From the NCBI RefSeq assembly GCF_013032005.1, contig NZ_WQBE01000006.1, forward strand, positions 62,001-126,000: a DNA stretch of 64,000 nt, written 5' to 3'. The position numbers were made by a program, and so were the translations under genes. Position 1 is the stretch's first letter; every line of letters starts with the position of its first letter. This document shows positions 26,396 to 35,683 of this stretch, one piece after another. Under the pieces are notes generated by a model. That model was not told the DNA's origin. It ran no database searches and was given only the letters and a program-made list of their open reading frames with translations. This DNA comes from Ruegeria atlantica (GTDB taxonomy: Bacteria > Pseudomonadota > Alphaproteobacteria > Rhodobacterales > Rhodobacteraceae).

Positions 26396-26445
26396 AGGAC
26401 GCCCGCGCGCCATAGGCTTTAGGACAGAAGAAGAAAGAGAATCCC

Positions 26446-28014
26446 ATGACCAACGTGACCGACCAAGACCGCGTCTTGATCTTTGACACCACTTTGCGCG
26501 ACGGCGAGCAAAGCCCCGGCGCAACCATGACCCATGACGAAAAGCTGGAAATCGCAGAACTGCTGGATGAAATGGGCGTCGACATCATCGAGGCCGGTTT
26601 CCCCATCGCGTCCGAGGGCGATTTCAAAGCGGTATCCGAGATCGCCGAGCGATCCAAAAACAGCCGCATCTGCGGCCTGGCGCGCGCCAATTTCGCGGAT
26701 ATCGACCGCTGTTGGGAAGCCGTCAAGCACGCCGGAAAGAACCGAATTCACACGTTTATAGGCACTTCACCACTGCACCGCGCCATTCCGAACCTGACAC
26801 AGGACGAAATGGCCGAGAAAATCCACGAGACTGTCAGCCACGCGCGCAACCTGTGTGAAAACGTGCAATGGTCGCCGATGGATGCAACGCGGACCGAGTG
26901 GGACTATCTGTGCCGCGTGATCGAGATTGCGATCAAGGCCGGCGCCACGACGATCAACATCCCAGACACTGTGGGCTATACGGCCCCGATGGAATCGGCT
27001 GACCTGATCAAGCGCCTGATCGAGACGGTGCCGGGTGCAGATGAGGTGGTATTTGCCACCCACTGCCACAACGATCTTGGCATGGCGACGGCGAACTCGC
27101 TGGCCGCTGTCGCGGGCGGGGCACGTCAGATTGAATGCACGATCAATGGCCTTGGCGAACGCGCAGGCAACACGGCGTTGGAAGAGGTCGTTATGGCGCT
27201 GCGCACCCGCAACGACATTATGCCGTGGAACACCGGCATTGATACGACCAAGATCATGCATATCTCTCGCCGCGTTGCGACGGTGTCGGGCTTCAACGTG
27301 CAGTTCAACAAGGCCATCGTTGGCAAGAACGCCTTTGCCCATGAAAGCGGTATCCACCAGGATGGCATGCTGAAGAACCGCGAAAACTTTGAGATCATGC
27401 GCCCCGAAGATATCGGCCTCTCGGGCACGTCCTTGCCTTTGGGAAAACACTCGGGCCGTGCGGCGTTGCGCGACAAGCTAGAAACGCTGGGCTATGAGGT
27501 TGGTGACAACCAGCTCAAGGATATCTTCGTGCGGTTCAAGGATTTGGCTGACCGCAAGAAAGAGGTGTTTGACGACGATCTTATTGCACTGATGACGCTG
27601 GATGACGAAGACGATCATCTGCAATTGGTGTCGATGAAGGTGACCTGCGGCACTGGCGGACAGGCGGAGTCGACGGTCGAGTTGGAAGTGGACGGCAAGG
27701 ATACGATCGCAACCGAACACGGCGACGGCCCGGTGGATGCGACCTTCAAGGCAATCCGCGCGATCTTTCCGAACAAAGCCCATCTTCAGCTTTATCAGGT
27801 GCATGCAGTAACAGCGGGCACCGATGCCCAGGCCACGGTGTCAGTCCGTCTGGAAGAAGACGGCATGATCGCAACGGGTCAATCGGCCAACACGGATACG
27901 GTTGTGGCTTCGGCCAAAGCCTATCTTCACGCCTTGAACCGCCTGATCGTACGCCGTGAAAAAACCGGCCCCGGTGCCGACGCACGCGAGATCAGCTACA
28001 AAGACCTGACCTAG
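26446..28014 (+). CDS. leuA: 2-isopropylmalate synthase
   Basis: Condenses acetyl-CoA with 2-oxoisovalerate, the first committed step to leucine. The 522-residue protein has the DRE-TIM barrel start DTTLRDGEQSPG, the metal-binding HCHNDLGMA, the conserved GLGERAGN and HESGIHQDG, and a C-terminal leucine-binding regulatory domain (about residues 390-510). Feedback by leucine is therefore expected, in addition to the leader-peptide control proposed upstream. An AAGAAGAAAGAG ribosome site precedes the ATG. It stands alone and is followed by a palindromic repeat. Confidence 0.96.
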   Translation: MTNVTDQDRVLIFDTTLRDGEQSPGATMTHDEKLEIAELLDEMGVDIIEAGFPIASEGDFKAVSEIAERSKNSRICGLARANFADIDRCWEAVKHAGKNRIHTFIGTSPLHRAIPNLTQDEMAEKIHETVSHARNLCENVQWSPMDATRTEWDYLCRVIEIAIKAGATTINIPDTVGYTAPMESADLIKRLIETVPGADEVVFATHCHNDLGMATANSLAAVAGGARQIECTINGLGERAGNTALEEVVMALRTRNDIMPWNTGIDTTKIMHISRRVATVSGFNVQFNKAIVGKNAFAHESGIHQDGMLKNRENFEIMRPEDIGLSGTSLPLGKHSGRAALRDKLETLGYEVGDNQLKDIFVRFKDLADRKKEVFDDDLIALMTLDDEDDHLQLVSMKVTCGTGGQAESTVELEVDGKDTIATEHGDGPVDATFKAIRAIFPNKAHLQLYQVHAVTAGTDAQATVSVRLEEDGMIATGQSANTDTVVASAKAYLHALNRLIVRREKTGPGADAREISYKDLT

Positions 28015-28021
28015 GGGCAAT

Positions 28022-28152
28022 GGCTCCCGCACCCGCGGCGGCCCGGCTTCGCCGAACCTTCTTGGGTTTTGGGCCCGGCAGCGCGCCAAAGGCGCGCTGC
28101 CGGGCCCAACTCGGTTGGCTGCATCTTTGATGCGGGCAAGCGAGGCGGGAGC
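28022..28152. repeat. Palindromic intergenic repeat, copy 1
   Basis: Between the convergent ends of leuA and rlmJ. Short terminal inverted repeats (GCTCCCGC at 28023-28030, GCGGGAGC at 28145-28152) enclose a perfect 17-bp stem with an AAA loop (28071-28087 / 28091-28107) and a small GCATC-TTT-GATGC hairpin (28121-28133). Read on the minus strand, its right half aligns with copy 2 at 37811-37895. The large stem probably also ends transcription from both sides. Confidence 0.8.
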
Positions 28153-28178
28153 ATTCTGGAATTGACTGTAGACTGTGT

Positions 28179-28964
28179 TCAGAGCGCCTTGAACAACTTG
28201 GTCAACCGGGCGGCTTCGTTTTCCAGACCGAATGGTGCATTGACGATAAACATACCTGAACCGACCATGCGGTGCCCTTCTCGCACCGGGTCAAACCGAA
28301 CCTCGTGGCAAAACGCCTTGGGTAGATTCTGCGCCTTCAGCGCCGAAACCATGGCCCGGTGACGGTCATCCGATAGAAGCGGATACCACAGGGCAATGAC
28401 GCCAACATTCCACTTGCGATGCAGTTTGGCGATGATGCCGGGCAGACGATCATATTCCGATTTCACCTCGTAGCTTGGGTCGATCAGCAACATCCCTCGC
28501 CGCGGCGTCGGCGGCAGCAGGGATTGCGCCAGTTCGTACCCGTCCTGTTGGTACACTTTGGCTCCATAGGGTGACATCGCCATAGCCAAAGCCGCGTGTT
28601 CCTGCGGGTGTAGCTCCGCAAAGTGCAAACTGTCCTGATCGCGCAGCAAACTGGCCGCGATCATCGGAGAACCGGGATAGGCCACGCTCCCCTGTCGCTG
28701 CTGAACCGCCGCAATTGCCCGGCTCAGTGGATGATCCGCATCGAACCAGTCGGCCTTTTGGGCTCGCCCGATACCCGCCGCCGCCTCGCCCGTGCGCAGT
28801 GCCTCAACCGCATCCAGCTTATACAGCCCCCGTCCAGAGTGGGTTTCAAGGTATGTCAGCGGCTTGTCTTTGCGGGTCAAATAATTCAGCACCCATGCCA
28901 ATAATGCGTGCTTTTGCACATCAGCCAGATTCCCGGCGTGGTAAATGTGTTGATAAGAGAGCAT
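28179..28964 (-). CDS. rlmJ: 23S rRNA (adenine(2030)-N(6))-methyltransferase
   Basis: Methylates A2030 of 23S rRNA with S-adenosylmethionine. The 261-residue protein begins with the family signature MLSYQHIYHAGNLADVQKH and has the methyltransferase NPPY-type catalytic block in the form DPSYEVKSEYDRLP, preceded by GMLLI. It was once described as a DNA-utilisation protein (ComJ/YhiR) in gammaproteobacteria. The ATG at 28962-28964 is preferred to one 8 codons earlier because AAGG lies just upstream and the conserved signature then starts the protein. Confidence 0.93.
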   Translation of the reverse strand: MLSYQHIYHAGNLADVQKHALLAWVLNYLTRKDKPLTYLETHSGRGLYKLDAVEALRTGEAAAGIGRAQKADWFDADHPLSRAIAAVQQRQGSVAYPGSPMIAASLLRDQDSLHFAELHPQEHAALAMAMSPYGAKVYQQDGYELAQSLLPPTPRRGMLLIDPSYEVKSEYDRLPGIIAKLHRKWNVGVIALWYPLLSDDRHRAMVSALKAQNLPKAFCHEVRFDPVREGHRMVGSGMFIVNAPFGLENEAARLTKLFKAL

Positions 28965-29007
28965 ATTGCCTTCTAAAGTCCCTCTCAATAAGGCGGAAAG
29001 GTGCTGA

Positions 29008-30165
<1,158 letters not shown>

Positions 30166-30221
30166 GGCGCGCACCCTTTAAGGGACAACACTCGGGCAAG
30201 AGCAGCACGGGAAGGTAACCT

Positions 30222-31124
30222 GTGGCAAAGGACCGATCACAGCGCGACGAATACACCACCCCCCTGCGCCGTCTGCTGTTGGGGATTGTGGTGCTGTGCC
30301 TGCTTGCCATCTTTCTGGTCTGGCGGATCGACAGTCCGCGCGTGGAACGGTTCCGCGCGCAGGTCGTGGACCGGGTGGTGCCCTCGATGGAGTGGGCAAT
30401 GGTCCCGGTCACCGCCGTGGTCAACCTGGCCCGCGATTTCCAAAGTTACCAACGCCTGAGCGAACAGAACCAGGAGCTGCGCAGCGAGCTGCGCCTGATG
30501 CGCGCCTGGAAAGAAGCAGCACTTCAGCTTGAACAGGAAAACGCCCGGCTGTTGGATTTGAACAACGTGCGTCTCGATCCCCGTCTGACCTATATCACCG
30601 GGGTCGTGATGGCCGATAGCGGGTCACCCTTCCGGCAGTCGGTTCTGCTGAATGTGGGGGAGCGCGACGGTATCACCGATGGCTGGGCCACAATGGATGG
30701 GATTGGTGTGGTCGGGCGCATTTCCGGCGTGGGGCCGGACACGGCACGGGTGATCCTGATGACTGATGCCTCCAGCGCGATCCCTGCCACAATCCAGCCC
30801 TCTGGCCAGACCGCCCTGATCACCGGCGACAACACATCCGCACCGGCGGTCGAGTTTCTGGAGAACCGAGAGCTGGTCCGCCCCGGCGACCGGGTCGTAA
30901 CTTCGGGCGATGGTGGCGTGTTTCCCGGCGGTTTGCTGATCGGTCAGATCACTGCTGATCCCGGCGGTCGCCTGCGGGTGCGCCTGTCAGCAGATTTTGA
31001 ACGGCTCGAATTTCTGCGGGTGCTGCGCTATCAATCAGCGCCCCAGATCCGCGATACGGGTGATATCGTCGGTCCACGAAACCCCAAGGCCGCCCTGACC
31101 CCGTCCGAGGTCGGCGATGGATAA
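30222..31124 (+). CDS. mreC: Rod shape-determining protein MreC
   Basis: Bitopic scaffold linking MreB and MreD to PBP2. The 300-residue protein has one N-terminal membrane helix (about residues 15-35, LLLGIVVLCLLAIFLVW), a coiled coil (about 70-110, EQNQELRSELRLMRAWKEAALQ) and the periplasmic double beta-barrel domain (about 120-270). It starts at GTG 30222 with GGAAGG upstream, 56 bases after mreB, and its end overlaps mreD by 8 bases. Confidence 0.95.
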   Translation: MAKDRSQRDEYTTPLRRLLLGIVVLCLLAIFLVWRIDSPRVERFRAQVVDRVVPSMEWAMVPVTAVVNLARDFQSYQRLSEQNQELRSELRLMRAWKEAALQLEQENARLLDLNNVRLDPRLTYITGVVMADSGSPFRQSVLLNVGERDGITDGWATMDGIGVVGRISGVGPDTARVILMTDASSAIPATIQPSGQTALITGDNTSAPAVEFLENRELVRPGDRVVTSGDGGVFPGGLLIGQITADPGGRLRVRLSADFERLEFLRVLRYQSAPQIRDTGDIVGPRNPKAALTPSEVGDG

Positions 31125-31653
31125 CGCAACCTCACAGCTTTGGTCCAAGCGTGGGCTGTATCTTATACTGGCCGCCCTTGTGCTATTTCTGCACTTGCTG
31201 CCACTGGACACGAAACCGGACCGCTGGCCATTTCCCGACTTTTTGATCGCACTGACTTTTGCCTGGGTACTGAGGCGGCCCGAATATGTACCGACCCTGC
31301 TGATCGCCTTCGTCATGCTGATGGCTGATCTGTTGTTACAACGCCCGCCCGGCTTGTTGGCCGCGCTCGTAGTGTTGGGCTCGGCTTATCTGCGCTCGGC
31401 TGCATTTGGAATGCGGGATTCAGGTTTTGTTAGCGAATGGTCCACCGTTGCGGTGGCGATCACGGTAGTTTTCATGCTGAACCGTGTCATTCTTGCTATT
31501 GTGTCTGTACAACAAGCGGCATTGGGGCCTGTAGTGATACAAGTGGTTCTGACAATTGCGGTTTATCCTTTGATCGTTCTGCTTAGCCAGAACGCGCTTG
31601 GCGTGCGGCGCGCAACCGTGGCCAATACCAATGCCGTAGGGACACGGGGATGA
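31117..31653 (+). CDS. mreD: Rod shape-determining protein MreD
   Basis: A 178-residue multi-pass membrane protein of the elongasome. About five hydrophobic segments are visible, beginning LYLILAALVLFLHLL. Sequence conservation in this family is low, and the identification rests on hydrophobicity, length and its place between mreC and mrdA. Its start overlaps mreC and its stop overlaps the next gene (ATGA), implying coupled translation. Confidence 0.93.
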   Translation: MDNATSQLWSKRGLYLILAALVLFLHLLPLDTKPDRWPFPDFLIALTFAWVLRRPEYVPTLLIAFVMLMADLLLQRPPGLLAALVVLGSAYLRSAAFGMRDSGFVSEWSTVAVAITVVFMLNRVILAIVSVQQAALGPVVIQVVLTIAVYPLIVLLSQNALGVRRATVANTNAVGTRG

Positions 31654-33599
31654 AACAGCGCAAACCCAAAGCCCCGGGCCTTGCCTATAAACGCCTGCCT
31701 CGTCGAGCATTGCTTTTGGGTGGGCTACAAACCGCCTTCATCGGCGGGCTCGCCGCCCGGATGCGCTATATGCAGGTGGATCAGGCCGATGAATACCGCC
31801 TGCTGGCCGAGGAAAACCGGATCAATATCCGCCTGATCCCGCCAACCCGTGGACGGATCTACGACCGGAACGGCGAGATCATCGGCCAGAACTCGCCCTC
31901 ATACCGTATCGTCATGGTGCGCGAAGATGCCGGTGACGTCGATCAGGTTATCGCCAAGCTTTCAGAGCTGATCCCCCTGACGGCAGATGAGATTGAACGC
32001 GCCAAGACCGAAATGCGCCGCTCGGCCCCGTTCCTGCCGGTCACGCTGGCCGATCAGGTCACGTGGGAGGATATCTCGAAGGTTGCCGTCAACGCACCCG
32101 CCCTGCCCGGTGTGATCCCCGAAGTGGGACAGACAAGGCAGTACCCGCGCTATGAGGATTTTGCCCATGTGGTCGGCTATGTCGGCCCGGTCAGCGATTA
32201 TGACCTGAGCCAGATCGAAGACCCAGAGCCGGTCCTACGAATTCCGCGGTTCCAGATCGGCAAGGTCGGGCTAGAGGCCAAGCAAGAGATTGCCCTGCGC
32301 GGCAAAGCCGGGGCGAAACGGGTCGAGGTCAACGCCACCGGCCGCGTGATGCGTGAACTGGACCGGCAAGAAGGTGAGACCGGGGCCGACTTGCAGCTTT
32401 CTGTCGATGCGGATCTACAGCAATACGCGCAAGCACGTCTGGCCGGGGAAAGTGCCGCCGCCGTGGTGATCGATTGCGAAACCGGCGATATCCGTGCCAT
32501 CAGTTCAGCCCCCAGTTTTGATCCGAATCTGTTCGTGCGCGGTATCTCGGTCGCAGACTATCGGACGCTGACACAGGACAATTACCGCCCGCTGGCCAAC
32601 AAGACGGTTCAGGGCACCTATCCGCCGGGCTCGACCTTCAAGATGATCACCGCCATGGCCGCGCTTGAGGCCGGGGTGATCGGGCCATCGAACACAGTCT
32701 ATTGTCCCGGCCACCTAAAGGTGGGCAGCCGCCGCTTCCACTGCTGGAAACGCGGCGGGCACGGCACGGTTGATTTGGAAACCTCGCTGAAACGCAGCTG
32801 CGACGTCTATTATTATGACGTGGCTCTGCGCACCGGTATCGACAAGATTTCGGAAATGGCGCGCATTTTTGGTCTGGGCGTAAAGCACGACATACCGATG
32901 TCTGCCGTCGCCGCCGGGTTGGCACCTAACCAGGCGTGGAAGCAGCGTGTTCATGGCGAGGAATGGCTGGTCGGCGACACGGCGAATGCCTCGATCGGTC
33001 AAGGCTTTATGCTGGCCTCACCGCTGCAATTGGCAGTCATGACGGCGCGGATTGCAACCGGTCGCGCGGTGTCGCCGCGGCTGGTACGCTCGGTGAACGG
33101 GATTGAACAACCTTCCGGCGCGGGAGAACCGCTGGCGGTGAACCGCAATAATCTGGAACAGGTGCGTCATGCCATGTTCACGGTCTCGAACAACCGGCGC
33201 GGCACCGCCTATCGCAGCCGTATCATCGCGGATGAATTCCGCATGGCCGGTAAAACCGGCACCAGCCAGGTGCGCAACATCACCAAGGCGGAGCGCGCAG
33301 CCGGTGTGATCCGCAACGAAGACCTGCCATGGGAACGCCGCGACCACGCGCTGTTCGTCAGCTTTGCACCCTATGACAATCCGAAATTCGCCGTGGCCGT
33401 GGTGGTGGAACATGGCGGCGGTGGCTCCAAGGCAGCGGCCCCGGTCGCACGGGACATCATGTTGCAAGCGCTGTACAACGGCACACCGCCGCTCGAGGCC
33501 TATCCGGCTGGCGATCGCGACCGCATCAAGGAACAGCAAAAACGGCTTGAGGGCGATCGCCGCCCCAAAGCGCGTCCGACCGAGAAGGACCGCGCATGA
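31650..33599 (+). CDS. mrdA: Penicillin-binding protein 2
   Basis: Transpeptidase of cell elongation that pairs with RodA. The 649-residue class B PBP has a membrane anchor near residues 20-40 (ALLLGGLQTAFIGGLAARM), a dimerisation/pedestal region, and the catalytic motifs S328-T-F-K331, S383-C-D385 (the SxN/SxD motif in PBP2 form) and K535-T-G537. The start overlaps mreD by 4 bases and the end overlaps rodA by 4 bases. Confidence 0.95.
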   Translation: MKQRKPKAPGLAYKRLPRRALLLGGLQTAFIGGLAARMRYMQVDQADEYRLLAEENRINIRLIPPTRGRIYDRNGEIIGQNSPSYRIVMVREDAGDVDQVIAKLSELIPLTADEIERAKTEMRRSAPFLPVTLADQVTWEDISKVAVNAPALPGVIPEVGQTRQYPRYEDFAHVVGYVGPVSDYDLSQIEDPEPVLRIPRFQIGKVGLEAKQEIALRGKAGAKRVEVNATGRVMRELDRQEGETGADLQLSVDADLQQYAQARLAGESAAAVVIDCETGDIRAISSAPSFDPNLFVRGISVADYRTLTQDNYRPLANKTVQGTYPPGSTFKMITAMAALEAGVIGPSNTVYCPGHLKVGSRRFHCWKRGGHGTVDLETSLKRSCDVYYYDVALRTGIDKISEMARIFGLGVKHDIPMSAVAAGLAPNQAWKQRVHGEEWLVGDTANASIGQGFMLASPLQLAVMTARIATGRAVSPRLVRSVNGIEQPSGAGEPLAVNRNNLEQVRHAMFTVSNNRRGTAYRSRIIADEFRMAGKTGTSQVRNITKAERAAGVIRNEDLPWERRDHALFVSFAPYDNPKFAVAVVVEHGGGGSKAAAPVARDIMLQALYNGTPPLEAYPAGDRDRIKEQQKRLEGDRRPKARPTEKDRA

Positions 33600-34735
33600 G
33601 CTATCTTGAATATGCCGTCAAATCCACACCGTCGGGGTTCCGCAAATTCCTGTATATGAACTGGCCACTGACCCTGTTGCTGATCAGCACAGCAAGTGCC
33701 GGATTCCTGATGCTGTATTCGGTTGCGGGTGGATCGTGGATGCCCTGGGCGGAACCGCAGATGGAACGCTTTGGGCTGGGTCTGACAGCGATGTTCATCA
33801 TCGCGCTGGTACCGATCTGGTTCTGGCGAAACATGTCTGTCGTGGCCTATCTCGGGTCAATCGTATTGCTTGTTTTCGTTGAGCTTTTTGGCACCATCGG
33901 CATGGGCGCGCAGCGCTGGATCGACCTGGGATTCATGCGACTGCAGCCGTCCGAGGTTATGAAAGTTGCGCTGGTTATGGTTTTGGCCGCCTATTACGAC
34001 TGGCTACCGTCTCATAAAACGTCACGCCCGCTGTGGGTGCTGATCCCGGTGGCGTTGATCCTGATCCCCACGTTCATGGTTCTGAAACAGCCCGATCTGG
34101 GCACCTCAATCCTGCTGTTGGCGGCAGGTGGCGGGCTGATGTTTTTGGCTGGAGTCCACTGGGCCTATTTCGCCGCCGTCATCGCCGCTGTGGTCGGCCT
34201 GATTGCCACCGTGTTCAACAGCCGCGGGACCGAGTGGCAGTTGCTCAAGGATTATCAGTTCCGACGGATCGACACGTTTCTGGACCCGTCTACCGATCCG
34301 CTGGGCGCAGGGTATCACATCACCCAGTCCAAGATCGCTTTGGGATCGGGGGGATGGAACGGGCGCGGGTTCATGCAGGGTACGCAGTCGCGTCTGAACT
34401 TTTTACCCGAAAAACACACCGACTTCATCTTTACCACGCTGGCCGAAGAGTTCGGCTTTGTCGGTGGCATCACCCTACTGACTCTGTATGGCCTGATCCT
34501 GGTGTTCTGCCTAATCACCGCGCTCTCGACAAAAGATCGATTCTCATCACTGGTGACGCTGGGCATCGCACTGAATTTCTTCCTGTTCTTTGCTGTCAAC
34601 ATGTCGATGGTGATGGGCCTTGCCCCGGTGGTGGGAGTGCCGTTGCCGATGGTCAGCTATGGCGGTTCCGCCATGCTGGTTCTGATGGCCGCCTTCGGCA
34701 TCGTCCAAAGCGCCCATATCCACCGCCCCCGCTGA
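33596..34735 (+). CDS. rodA: Peptidoglycan glycosyltransferase RodA
   Basis: SEDS-family polymerase of lipid II during elongation. The 379-residue protein has around ten membrane segments. It also has the family signatures MGAQRWIDLGFMRLQPSE, the loop with the expected catalytic Asp region (TFLDPSTDPLGAGYH), the QSRLNFLPEKHTDFIF block and the terminal GGSAMLVLMAAFGI. Overlap with mrdA suggests equimolar production of the RodA-PBP2 complex. It completes the mre cluster. Confidence 0.95.
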   Translation: MSYLEYAVKSTPSGFRKFLYMNWPLTLLLISTASAGFLMLYSVAGGSWMPWAEPQMERFGLGLTAMFIIALVPIWFWRNMSVVAYLGSIVLLVFVELFGTIGMGAQRWIDLGFMRLQPSEVMKVALVMVLAAYYDWLPSHKTSRPLWVLIPVALILIPTFMVLKQPDLGTSILLLAAGGGLMFLAGVHWAYFAAVIAAVVGLIATVFNSRGTEWQLLKDYQFRRIDTFLDPSTDPLGAGYHITQSKIALGSGGWNGRGFMQGTQSRLNFLPEKHTDFIFTTLAEEFGFVGGITLLTLYGLILVFCLITALSTKDRFSSLVTLGIALNFFLFFAVNMSMVMGLAPVVGVPLPMVSYGGSAMLVLMAAFGIVQSAHIHRPR

Positions 34736-34750
34736 TCCGAGAGGCCCCTT

Positions 34751-35683
34751 ATGCCCGTGAACGTCCTGTTTTCCGCGCGCCCAGCGCAATGGCCGATCTA
34801 TAAGCCTCTATTGACCAAAGGCCTGACCGAAGCCGGGGTAGACTTTCACCTGGCAACCGAGTTTGAGCCGGATCAAGTCGACTATATTGTCTATGCCCCA
34901 AGCGGTGGGTTACTGGATTTCACCCCATACACCCGGCTGAAGGCCGTGCTTAGCCTGTGGGCCGGGGTAGAAAAAATCGCGGGGAATGCGACCCTGACCG
35001 TGCCGCTGGCGCGGATGGTGGATCATGGCCTGACACAAGGCATGACCGAATGGGTGGTGGGCCACGTGCTGCGCCATCACCTCGGCATGGATCGACACAT
35101 CACCGTGCAGGATGGTGTCTGGACCCCTGCACCGCCCCCGCTGGCAACCGGACGTCAGGTCTGTGTTCTGGGCCTTGGCGCGTTGGGCGAGGCCGCGGCG
35201 CGTGCGCTGGCGGCGCTGAAATTCGATGTCACCGGCTGGAGCCGTACAGCCAAGGATATTCCCGGTATTACCTGCCTGCATGGTCCCGATGGGCTGCGCA
35301 CAGCCTTGTCGCGGGCCGAGATCGTGGTTTTGCTGTTGCCTGACACTCCCGCCACCGTGAGTATATTGAACGCCGACACTCTGGCCCTGCTGCCAAAGGG
35401 TGCTTGCATTATCAATCCCGGTCGGGGCCCGTTGATCGACGACGATGCCCTGCTGGCGGCACTGAATGCGGGTCAGGTTGGCCACGCGACGCTGGACGTG
35501 TTTCGGGTTGAGCCCCTGCCTGCAGATCACCCCTATTGGGCGCATCCGAATGTGACGGTGACCCCGCATATCGCCTCGGAAACCCGGCCCGAAACAGCAG
35601 CGCAGGTGATCTGCGAGAACATCCGTCGGGGTGAGGAAGGTGAACCCTTCCTGCACCTCGTTGACCGGTCTCTGGGGTACTAA
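34751..35683 (+). CDS. ghrA: Glyoxylate/hydroxypyruvate reductase A (D-2-hydroxyacid dehydrogenase)
   Basis: A 310-residue NAD(P)-dependent dehydrogenase that reduces glyoxylate or hydroxypyruvate. It has the nucleotide motif GLGALGEAAARAL, the conserved INPGRGPLIDDDAL with the substrate Arg, DVFRVEPLP with the acidic residue of the relay, and the catalytic His in PHIASETRPE. It lacks the PDZ-like ACT domain of PGDH. It lies 15 bases after rodA and may be read through from the mre cluster, but a functional link to cell shape is not implied. Confidence 0.9.
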   Translation: MPVNVLFSARPAQWPIYKPLLTKGLTEAGVDFHLATEFEPDQVDYIVYAPSGGLLDFTPYTRLKAVLSLWAGVEKIAGNATLTVPLARMVDHGLTQGMTEWVVGHVLRHHLGMDRHITVQDGVWTPAPPPLATGRQVCVLGLGALGEAAARALAALKFDVTGWSRTAKDIPGITCLHGPDGLRTALSRAEIVVLLLPDTPATVSILNADTLALLPKGACIINPGRGPLIDDDALLAALNAGQVGHATLDVFRVEPLPADHPYWAHPNVTVTPHIASETRPETAAQVICENIRRGEEGEPFLHLVDRSLGY

